A stretch of 5,815 nt of DNA from Candidatus Poribacteria bacterium (GTDB taxonomy: Bacteria > Poribacteria > WGA-4E > WGA-3G): positions 1-5,815 of the forward strand of contig VXZL01000602.1 of assembly GCA_009845505.1 (NCBI GenBank). Reading direction: 5' to 3'. The translations under genes were made by a program, and so were the position numbers. Of the stretch, positions 1 to 5,439 are shown in pieces (positions within the stretch are counted from its first letter, which is position 1; the number at the start of each line of letters is the position of its first letter). The notes under the pieces are model-generated. The model was given only the letters and a program-made list of their open reading frames with translations, searched no databases and had not been told where the DNA came from.

Positions 1-1337
1 AAGACGTGCCGCTTGGCACTGTGGAGTACGAGGAGTTACAACTTGCGGTGCAACAAGCCGAAGCGATCCTCGAATCTGCGGAAACCGCCTACTCTCAGGC
101 GAAGCAGCTTGCCGAAGTCCGCGTGCATACACAAATTGCGCAAGCCAAGGCACAGTTTGAGGCTGCAGAAATCGCCCTCCAACAGGTAATAGATCTCTCT
201 GAAATCCGAACCGTCACACAAATAGAGCAAGCAGAGGCTGCATTAGAATCGCTTGTAGCGAACTTGCAGAAGATTAAAAGTGGTGCCCGCGCAGAAGACC
301 GCAGACAAGCAGTAGCAGGTCTGAATCAAGCCGATGCGAACCTCGCCAACGCTCAAAGCAACCACGAACGAATGACTCAGCTCTTTGAAAATGGGGCGAT
401 TAGTCAGCAATCCCTTGAAAGTGCGAAGACGCAGTTGGACATTGCTATGGCACAACATAAGATTGCCACAGAGCAGCTCCAACTCATTGATAATGGTGCT
501 CGTATTGAGGACATCCAAGCGATGGAGGCACAAGTCCAACAAGCCGAAGCTTCTTTACGCTTGGCACAGACACAAGCCAAAACAAAAACGTGGGAAAAAG
601 ACATTGAACTTGCCCGCTCGCAACTCGAAACGGCACAGGCAGGACTAATCGCCGCCAACGCCTTAGAGGATGCAAAAAGTTGGGAAGCAGAAATTACATC
701 GGCAAAAACAGCACGCACACAAACACAAGTTGCTCTCAAACTCGCTGAGAAACGCCTGAAAGATGCGACGATTTACGCGCCGATTTCCGGGGTTATCGCC
801 AAACGCCACTTGGATTTAGGAGGAATGGCACTCCCTGCAGCCCCGCTTTTTGAGATCGTCAATATTGATACAGTGATAGCCAATGTTGATGTCATTGAAA
901 CCCAACTCAGCGCATTGACACTCAATCAGCAGGCAACCATAGAAATCGACGGCATAGACACACCGATGTCAGGCAGCATTACTTTCATTAGTCCGACACT
1001 ACAAGCTGCGCGACGAACGGCAAGTGTTGAGGTGCGCATCGATAATCCTGAAGGCAGACTCAAACCCGGTATGTTTGCGAAAGTCAAGGTGCCAATCAAA
1101 GTGCACACGGATGCGCTGCTGATCCCGCGTGTTTCCCTGATTGAGAATGCGAATACCAAAACCCAGAACATCTTCGTCATTGAAGAGAATGTCAGTCGCC
1201 GTCGTGCGGTGGAGATAGGACTTTTGCAAGGCGGTGTGGTTGAAGTTCTGAGTGGTCTCATGGAAGGCGAAGCCGTCGTTACAGCGGGTCAGCATTCTCT
1301 GAAAGATGGTGAAGAGGTTAGGGTCGTCAATCCTTAG
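1..1337 (+). CDS. HlyD/YbhG-type periplasmic adaptor (membrane fusion) protein, 5'-truncated
   Basis: This is the periplasmic adaptor subunit of an ABC- or RND-type export pump, which bridges an inner-membrane transporter to an outer-membrane channel. The frame is open to the left edge. The first possible start is a GTG at 6, but no signal peptide or first lipoyl half precedes the coiled coil, so the true start lies upstream and GTG 6 is not trusted. Numbering from GTG 6, residues 12-252 form a long Ala/Gln/Glu-rich helical hairpin. Its turn is near 127-133 (NGAIS, typical of the start of the second helix), flanked by matching motifs GARAED (93-98) and GARIED (164-169), as in YbhG-like adaptors. 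Residues 253-290 (DATIYAPISGVI onward) are the second lipoyl half. Residues 290-365 form the beta-barrel (RLKPGMFAKV near 351-360). Residues 370-443 are the membrane-proximal domain (LLIPRVSLI, then GLMEGEAVV). The hairpin is much longer than usual because of internal repeats. Stop TAG is at 1335-1337. Family assignment is firm; the substrate is unknown. Confidence 0.93.
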   Translation, partial: DVPLGTVEYEELQLAVQQAEAILESAETAYSQAKQLAEVRVHTQIAQAKAQFEAAEIALQQVIDLSEIRTVTQIEQAEAALESLVANLQKIKSGARAEDRRQAVAGLNQADANLANAQSNHERMTQLFENGAISQQSLESAKTQLDIAMAQHKIATEQLQLIDNGARIEDIQAMEAQVQQAEASLRLAQTQAKTKTWEKDIELARSQLETAQAGLIAANALEDAKSWEAEITSAKTARTQTQVALKLAEKRLKDATIYAPISGVIAKRHLDLGGMALPAAPLFEIVNIDTVIANVDVIETQLSALTLNQQATIEIDGIDTPMSGSITFISPTLQAARRTASVEVRIDNPEGRLKPGMFAKVKVPIKVHTDALLIPRVSLIENANTKTQNIFVIEENVSRRRAVEIGLLQGGVVEVLSGLMEGEAVVTAGQHSLKDGEEVRVVNP

Positions 1338-1409
1338 ATGTCCGTTTTTTTAAGAGTAGCCTGGCGCGGACTCTGGAAACTGAATGACGCTGCGTGGAAA
1401 AAGACTTGA
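1338..1409 (+). pseudogene. Possible stump of an FtsX/MacB-type ABC permease gene
   Basis: An ATG lies directly after the adaptor's stop codon and opens a 23-codon frame ending at TGA 1407-1409. Its product begins MSVFLRVAWRGLW. This resembles the N-terminus of FtsX/MacB-family ABC permeases, where a short start is followed by a pattern like 'hhxhAWRNLWR' before the first membrane helix. Adaptor genes of this type are commonly followed by such permeases with almost no gap, so both position and sequence fit. After LWK the sequence (LNDAAWKKT) no longer looks like a permease, and neither forward frame tested just downstream continues it. My reading is a permease gene lost by deletion or recombination, leaving only its first codons. 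The recognisable part is only about 13 residues, so chance similarity, or a short unrelated peptide, remains possible. Confidence 0.35.
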
Positions 1410-1442
1410 TAAATTAACCCAATTGGCATAACATGATATAGT
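1406..1442 (+). promoter_or_regulatory. Candidate sigma70-like promoter(s) for the sugar kinase gene
   Basis: Two overlapping weak matches to the sigma70 consensus lie in the AT-rich gap before the kinase gene. The first is TTGATA (1406-1411), a 17-bp spacer, then TAACAT (1429-1434). The second is TTAACC (1414-1419), a 17-bp spacer, then TATAGT (1437-1442). Either would give a leader of roughly 145-155 nt before ATG 1594. Such matches are frequent by chance in AT-rich DNA, and the promoter rules of this lineage are not known to me. Confidence 0.3.
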
Positions 1443-1454
1443 AATTGCTTCTGC

Positions 1455-1472
1455 TTCCAAGGATATTTGGAA
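1455..1472. promoter_or_regulatory. 18-bp dyad, possible operator
   Basis: TTCCAA and TTGGAA form perfect 6-bp inverted arms around the spacer GGATAT. The dyad sits about 12 bp after the second candidate -10 box, where a repressor site or a short leader hairpin could act on the kinase gene. It is AT-rich and has no following T-run, so it is not a terminator. The role is inferred from position only. Confidence 0.3.
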
Positions 1473-1583
1473 CCTGTTTAAAGCGATAGCAAGAAAATTG
1501 GAATCAAATTCATTCGACCGGATTTTTTGTTCCGCACTTGAGAAAGGCGTCGCCAGTAATACGATCACAAAGACATCCTAACT

Positions 1584-1587
1584 GGAG
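1584..1587 (+). promoter_or_regulatory. Ribosome binding site of the kinase gene
   Basis: GGAG, within a longer purine run GGAGAGAGAG, ends 6 nt before ATG 1594. It is the only clear Shine-Dalgarno sequence in front of an intact gene in this window, and it fixes the kinase start. The two downstream genes lack a comparable site. Confidence 0.75.
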
Positions 1588-1593
1588 AGAGAG

Positions 1594-3150
1594 ATGAAAG
1601 TTGCACAACTCCATGGCCCCAAAGTGAAACCCTTTCAGGTCTCTGAGTTGGAATATCTCTTACAGGACGACTCTCCTGATCTTTTCTTTTCCTTCGGTTT
1701 ACAAAAAAGCGGACAGTTGATTGTGACCTGCGCACCAGCAAGGCTCGACATTATGGGGGGTATCGCTGATTACTGCGGTGCTAATGTCTTTGAGATGACC
1801 CTTAACCGAACCGCAATTGCTGCATGCCAAGCCAGGGAAGATAGAAACCTCTGCGCCGTTACACTCAGCACGGAGAGTCAATTGACCCCTAACTTTCATG
1901 TCTCACTCGATAACTTCTACAGTAATAGGACTCTTAAGACATACCCAGAAGTTCGAGAACTTTTTAACAAAATACCCAGGACTGCTTGGGCAGGATACAT
2001 ACTCGGCGCATTTCATGTGCTCCTTAAGGAAGGAAAGATCCATCAGTTCCCACATGGTGCCACAATTGTGATTAACAGCAGTATTCCAATGGGCGGTGGG
2101 GTTGCCTCCTCTGCAGCCATTGAGGTGGCGACCTTGATGGCACTGAATCAACTCTACAATTTAGAGTTGGGCATGATGGAAATAGCAAGGCTTGCACAAA
2201 CTGTTGAAAATCAGATCGTTGGTGCCCCGTGTGGTATTATGGACCAGGTAGCTTCTGTTGCAGGTAGGTCAACAAAAATTCTCTCAATTCTTTGTCAACC
2301 GGACACGTTGCAAGATGGGCTTGCAAGCGATGCCCTAAATCTGGAATTCGTCTCATGCCCATCAAGTGTGAGTTTTATTGGTATCTACACGAAAGTCCGC
2401 AGAAGCACAACGAGTACCGCCTACGTAGACACGCGCATCGGGACTTTTATGGGCTTGGCTATCCTCAAAGCAGCTTTCGCATCGGACACCGATACATCAG
2501 ACACGCCCAGTTCTGGCGACAGTGATGCGGTTGAAAAAATATCAGAGAGATTAGCAGATAACTACCTCTGCAACCTCTCTGTGGAGGAGTTCCATGAGCA
2601 GTGCGAACACCTACTACCGGAAGAGATGCACGGTGAAGAATTTCTCGAAAAGTACGGTGAAACCGTGGATACCGCCACGCAAGTTGTACCCGAAAAGTTG
2701 TATGTTGTAAAAGACCGAGTGGAACATGCCATCTATGAAAACGCACGTGTTGAGCAATTCATAGCGGCTCTAAAAAATGTGGATAACGATCCAACGCACA
2801 CGCCAGACTACCTCGGAGAAGCGGGGAACCTCATGTACGAATCCAACGCCAGCTACCGCGACTTGGCTGGACTCGGTTCACCCGAAGTCGATGGACTTGT
2901 GAATATCGCTCGGAAAATCGGGAAACAAGGCGGCATCTACGGTGCTAAAATTACCGGTGGCGGTGGGGGTGGCACTGTTGCTTTGCTCTGCCACGGGAAC
3001 GTGGAAAGTTCACTAACGCAAATTCTCGCGGCTTATAAACTCGCTTGGGGAATTGACGCGGAACTTATCAGAGGTGACGCAGCAGGTGCGTTTGAATTTG
3101 GACACATCTTGTGGGAATTGAAAGAACTTGAACCGCTCACACATTTTTAA
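1594..3150 (+). CDS. GHMP-family sugar kinase, L-arabinokinase (ARA1)-like
   Basis: This is a cytoplasmic GHMP-superfamily kinase expected to phosphorylate the anomeric (C1) hydroxyl of a free sugar with ATP, as galactokinase and L-arabinokinase do. Motif 1 is CAPARLDIMGGIADY (46-60), the ATP loop PMGGGVASSAA is at 165-175, GAPCGIMDQ is at 210-218 and KITGGGGGG at 452-460. The probable catalytic pair is Arg50 and Asp217, by analogy with galactokinase. Beyond these shared motifs, stretches characteristic of plant ARA1 are present: MGGIADY, VENQIVGAPCG, the LCQP segment (233-236), YLCNL (324-328), EFLEKYG (349-355), HAIYENARVE (378-387) and GIYGAKITGGG. At 518 residues it is longer than galactokinase (about 350-400) but matches the kinase half of ARA1. 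The glycosyltransferase-like N-terminal half of ARA1 is absent. Odd points are Ala49 where the family usually has Gly (APGR), and an Asp/Ser-rich linker at 296-312. Start ATG 1594 follows a good ribosome binding site. L-arabinose, galactose, a uronic acid or another sugar could be the substrate. Confidence 0.88.
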   Translation: MKVAQLHGPKVKPFQVSELEYLLQDDSPDLFFSFGLQKSGQLIVTCAPARLDIMGGIADYCGANVFEMTLNRTAIAACQAREDRNLCAVTLSTESQLTPNFHVSLDNFYSNRTLKTYPEVRELFNKIPRTAWAGYILGAFHVLLKEGKIHQFPHGATIVINSSIPMGGGVASSAAIEVATLMALNQLYNLELGMMEIARLAQTVENQIVGAPCGIMDQVASVAGRSTKILSILCQPDTLQDGLASDALNLEFVSCPSSVSFIGIYTKVRRSTTSTAYVDTRIGTFMGLAILKAAFASDTDTSDTPSSGDSDAVEKISERLADNYLCNLSVEEFHEQCEHLLPEEMHGEEFLEKYGETVDTATQVVPEKLYVVKDRVEHAIYENARVEQFIAALKNVDNDPTHTPDYLGEAGNLMYESNASYRDLAGLGSPEVDGLVNIARKIGKQGGIYGAKITGGGGGGTVALLCHGNVESSLTQILAAYKLAWGIDAELIRGDAAGAFEFGHILWELKELEPLTHF

Positions 3151-3165
3151 CGATTACTCTTGGAC

Positions 3166-3186
3166 GATGCCGCCGTTGTCGGCATC
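3166..3186. repeat. Perfect hairpin after the kinase gene
   Basis: GATGCCG (3166-3172) and CGGCATC (3180-3186) pair perfectly around a 7-nt loop, 16 bp past the kinase stop codon. Position and GC content suit a transcript 3'-end structure, but no T-run follows, so a classical intrinsic terminator is not supported. The second arm can also pair downstream: GGCAT at 3181-3185 with ATGCC at 3193-3197, giving two mutually exclusive stems. Confidence 0.5.
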
Positions 3187-3204
3187 CGAGGAATGCCAAA
3201 CGGG

Positions 3205-3222
3205 GAAGCCCACACGGGCTTC
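3205..3222. repeat. Perfect 7-bp stem, 4-nt loop hairpin
   Basis: GAAGCCC (3205-3211) and GGGCTTC (3216-3222) pair perfectly around ACAC, 18 bp after the first hairpin. No T-run follows on either strand, so this may be a REP-like palindrome, an mRNA-stabilising structure or a factor-dependent terminator element. Its last three bases (TTC) are also the first three of the 16-bp direct repeat that follows. Confidence 0.5.
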
Positions 3223-3254
3223 ATACCGTTGATTTGCATTCATACCGTTGATTT
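3220..3254. repeat. 16-bp direct repeat, two copies
   Basis: TTCATACCGTTGATTT occurs at 3220-3235 and again, identical, at 3239-3254, with GCA between the copies (period 19 bp). It lies between the kinase gene and the membrane protein gene, just upstream of a candidate promoter. It could be a pair of same-face protein binding sites or a simple tandem duplication. Confidence 0.6.
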
Positions 3255-3261
3255 TCTAAAA

Positions 3262-3290
3262 TTGGTAAAAAACCTGTTATGGGTTATGAA
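3262..3290 (+). promoter_or_regulatory. Candidate promoter for the DUF6785-type gene
   Basis: TTGGTA (3262-3267), a 17-bp spacer and TATGAA (3285-3290) form a weak sigma70-like pair, 4 of 6 matches in each box. It would place the transcript start near 3297, about 60 nt before ATG 3359. The direct repeat ends 7 bp upstream of the -35 box, a usual place for an activator. Support is by pattern only. Confidence 0.27.
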
Positions 3291-3358
3291 TGGCTTTTTA
3301 ACGATTGAAATACTGCGAGGACAACGGACGCAGCAGCCCAGAAGCAATAATAAAAAAT

Positions 3359-5320
3359 ATGGAAAAATTAGACCAACAAGACCAGCGTCGTGGGTCTGGT
3401 GTTACATGGCGTGCTATACTTATTGCCATCTTTTTAATCCCACCCAACGTCTTTTGGGTTATTGAAGTTGAATGTGTCTGGCACTCCGGACACCCAACGA
3501 CCATATCCCTATTTTGGAATGTCGTCCTTAACATCTTCTTCCTGATTTTGATAAATCTTTTCCTAAAGCGTGTCGCCCCGCGCTCTGCACTAACGCAGGG
3601 GGAGATGATTACGATCTATGCCATGCTCTCTATCGCATCCGGCTTGGCAGGTCACGATACATTAGCCCTCACAATCCCTGCACTTCCGCACGCCTTCTGG
3701 TTCGCAACAATCGAGAACGATTGGGCGGATATGTTCCACAGTTACATTCCACAACATCTCGTTGTCGCAGACAGGGAAATTATCCGCGGGTTTTACGAAG
3801 GGAACACACCCTTTTATAACGCCAAAATCGGCGGCGCATGGATCATGCCGACTTTGTGGTGGACCTCGCTTATTATTGCCCTTGGAACCATCATGATCTG
3901 CATAAATGTGCTAATTCGGAAACAGTGGACAGAACACGAAAAATTGGCGTACCCGATCATCCAACTCCCGATGGCAATTACAGAAAGAGGCGGTGCCGCG
4001 CAACTCTTTCGTAGTCGCATTCTATGGTATGGGTTTATCATTGCGGCAGTCATTAATATCTGGCACGGTTTGGCACACTTCTTTCCAATACTTCCAGATT
4101 TCAGCGTTCGCCATAATGCGCGTAACTGGGGCAGAGTTTTTACCGAAAAACCGTGGAACGCCGTCGGTAATATCCCTGTCCCGCTTTACCCGTTTGTGAT
4201 CGGCTTGGGGTTCCTTTTACCGCTCGACCTCTCCTTCTCTATGTGGTTTTTTTATTTATTTGAGAAAGCGCAGCGAGTTGTCGGCAGTGCTCTCGCAATC
4301 CCAGCCCCTTTCCCGTATGGTAGTGAACAATCCATTGGAGGATGGATGGCAATTTTTGTCATCGCTCTCCTTGTAACGCGTAGGCACCTCGTAAATGTCG
4401 TGCGTACAATCTTGGGTATGCCCGGCGGGATTGACGACTCACAAGAGCCTATCCGTTACCGTACCTCACTCCTGCTAATCGTTATTGCAAGCCTTTATAT
4501 TATCTGGTTCTGCCTGAAGGCAGGCATGACACTTCCAATTATTCTGCCGTTCTTCGCCTTCTTCTTCGCTATTTCGCTTGCCATTACGCGTGTTCGCGCG
4601 GAACTTGGCCCCCCCGCACATGAGATGGCGGGGATGTGTAACGCCCAACAGTTCCTAATTAATATTCTGGGAACGCGCCGCATTGGACCGAACAACTTGA
4701 CAGTATTTCCCTACTTCTGGTTCTTTAGTGGACGTGGCTATCGCGAACACATCATGCCACATCAACTTGAAGCCTTCAAAATGGCAGAACGTGCAAACAT
4801 GAACACAAAACGTCTGGTACTGGCGATGGTTATTGCTGTTGTCTTCGGATCTCTTGCATCATTTTGGGCAACACTGAGTGAACTCTACCGTCTCGGAGGC
4901 GCAATCACAGGCGCAGGCGGTGGCATCGGACCATCGGTCGGACATATCGGGCAATTCGGTTGGCTTGCCGGTCTATTTGCCTTTCCGCGCGACCCAGACA
5001 TCCCCGCTATGTCCTTTATGGCAGGAGGTATGGGTTTCACCTTCTTCCTCATGGTCATGCGAATGCGTTTCATCTGGTGGCCCCTCCATCCAGCAGGCTA
5101 CCCCATCTCCATGACAGGGGGTGTCGGCTATTTTTGGAGTTGTTTGGTTATTAGTAGTTTCCTCAAGTGGATGGCACTCCGATTTGGAGGACCGGGTACT
5201 TACCGAACGATGGTCTTTTTCTTCTTCGGTGTTATTCTCGGTGAATATTGTGTCGGTGCCTTCTGGAGTGTTCTAAGCGTTATTATTCGTGAACCTATCT
5301 ACGACTTCGCACCGGGCTAA
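3359..5320 (+). CDS. Polytopic membrane protein, DUF6785/DUF6784 family, OPT-like
   Basis: This 653-residue inner-membrane protein has roughly 12-13 hydrophobic segments, at about 17-35, 47-69, 80-96, 162-185, 219-237, 274-300, 327-340, 370-386, 390-410, 485-505, 549-566, 585-603 and 616-640. Recognisable family segments are HPTTISLFWNVV (45-56), LTQGEMITIYAMLSI (78-92), HEKLAYPIIQLP (193-204), PFPYGSEQSIGGW (317-329), RAELGPPAHEM (413-423) and, in the C-terminal DUF6784-like part, RMRFIWWPLHPAGYP (568-582). I recognise these from large uncharacterised proteins of Planctomycetes, Lentisphaerae and Poribacteria. The 'EKLAYP' block and overall layout recall oligopeptide (OPT) transporters, so transport is plausible but unproven. 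The frame is open from 3302. A TTG at 3305 would add 18 polar residues, but ATG 3359 is preferred because MEKLDQQDQ leads straight to the family-like GVTWRAILI. Neither start has a convincing ribosome binding site. Stop TAA is at 5318-5320. Confidence 0.87.
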   Translation: MEKLDQQDQRRGSGVTWRAILIAIFLIPPNVFWVIEVECVWHSGHPTTISLFWNVVLNIFFLILINLFLKRVAPRSALTQGEMITIYAMLSIASGLAGHDTLALTIPALPHAFWFATIENDWADMFHSYIPQHLVVADREIIRGFYEGNTPFYNAKIGGAWIMPTLWWTSLIIALGTIMICINVLIRKQWTEHEKLAYPIIQLPMAITERGGAAQLFRSRILWYGFIIAAVINIWHGLAHFFPILPDFSVRHNARNWGRVFTEKPWNAVGNIPVPLYPFVIGLGFLLPLDLSFSMWFFYLFEKAQRVVGSALAIPAPFPYGSEQSIGGWMAIFVIALLVTRRHLVNVVRTILGMPGGIDDSQEPIRYRTSLLLIVIASLYIIWFCLKAGMTLPIILPFFAFFFAISLAITRVRAELGPPAHEMAGMCNAQQFLINILGTRRIGPNNLTVFPYFWFFSGRGYREHIMPHQLEAFKMAERANMNTKRLVLAMVIAVVFGSLASFWATLSELYRLGGAITGAGGGIGPSVGHIGQFGWLAGLFAFPRDPDIPAMSFMAGGMGFTFFLMVMRMRFIWWPLHPAGYPISMTGGVGYFWSCLVISSFLKWMALRFGGPGTYRTMVFFFFGVILGEYCVGAFWSVLSVIIREPIYDFAPG

Positions 5321-5414
5321 AAAGTTGCAAAGTGTGCTAAAGTGCCTAAAATTGATGTGTCGCTCGGATAACAACTTGCAAACTTTAGCCTTACTTTTAA
5401 ACTTGCAAACTTTA
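5321..5414. repeat. Cluster of AAAGT/ACTTT and TTGCAA repeats
   Basis: AACTTGCAAACTTTA is present at 5373-5387 and identically at 5400-5414 (period 27 bp). On the left side, AAAGT occurs at 5321, 5329 and 5339; on the right side ACTTT occurs at 5382, 5393 and 5409. GCTAAAGT (5336-5343) and ACTTTAGC (5382-5389) form a perfect 8-bp inverted repeat. AAAGTTGCAA (5321-5330) pairs with TTGCAAACTTT (5376-5386) with one bulged base. The gap thus holds a multi-copy, partly palindromic motif with core TTGCAA. It may be a regulator's binding array for the following gene or a folded 3' end of the preceding transcript. Confidence 0.55.
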
Positions 5415-5439
5415 CCTTGCCGATAACCACTTAGAATTT

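Noticed and set aside
404..739. Reverse-strand open frame of 111 codons inside the adaptor gene
   Set aside because: It is antisense to a well-supported coiled-coil region; its Ser/Ala/Cys-rich product reflects the Gln/Ala/Lys codons opposite and matches no family I know.
926..1261. Reverse-strand open frame of 111 codons opposite the adaptor's beta-barrel
   Set aside because: It overlaps clearly recognisable adaptor domains in full, and the product shows no domain or signal.
1345..1351. T-run after the adaptor gene as a terminator
   Set aside because: No stable stem precedes the seven T bases, and they fall inside the permease-like codons.
1350..1568. Reverse-strand open frame of 72 codons across the gap before the kinase gene
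   Set aside because: No recognisable motif and no clear ribosome binding site seen; an AT-rich gap of this size can be open by chance.
2465..2746. Reverse-strand open frame inside the kinase gene
   Set aside because: The forward frame here carries ARA1-type blocks, and the reverse product resembles nothing.
2956..2973. G-rich run in the kinase gene as a frameshift or sequencing fault
   Set aside because: It encodes the expected glycine-rich motif 3, and homologous sequence continues in frame to the stop.
3220..3254. Direct repeat as a CRISPR array
   Set aside because: Only two 16-bp copies with a 3-bp spacer; CRISPR repeats and spacers are longer and no cas gene is present.
3305..3358. TTG start at 3305 for the membrane protein
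   Set aside because: It adds a polar 18-residue leader with no ribosome binding site; ATG 3359 gives the short polar start before the first membrane helix expected for the family.
3160..3465. Forward open frame of 101 codons spanning the gap and the start of the membrane protein gene
   Set aside because: It runs through hairpins and the 16-bp repeat and then overlaps the well-supported membrane protein frame; the product has no family features.
5432..5437. TAGAAT as a -10 box for the PorV-like gene
   Set aside because: It is only 3 bp before the start codon, so the transcript would begin inside the coding region, and the best -35 is at a poor 15-bp spacing.
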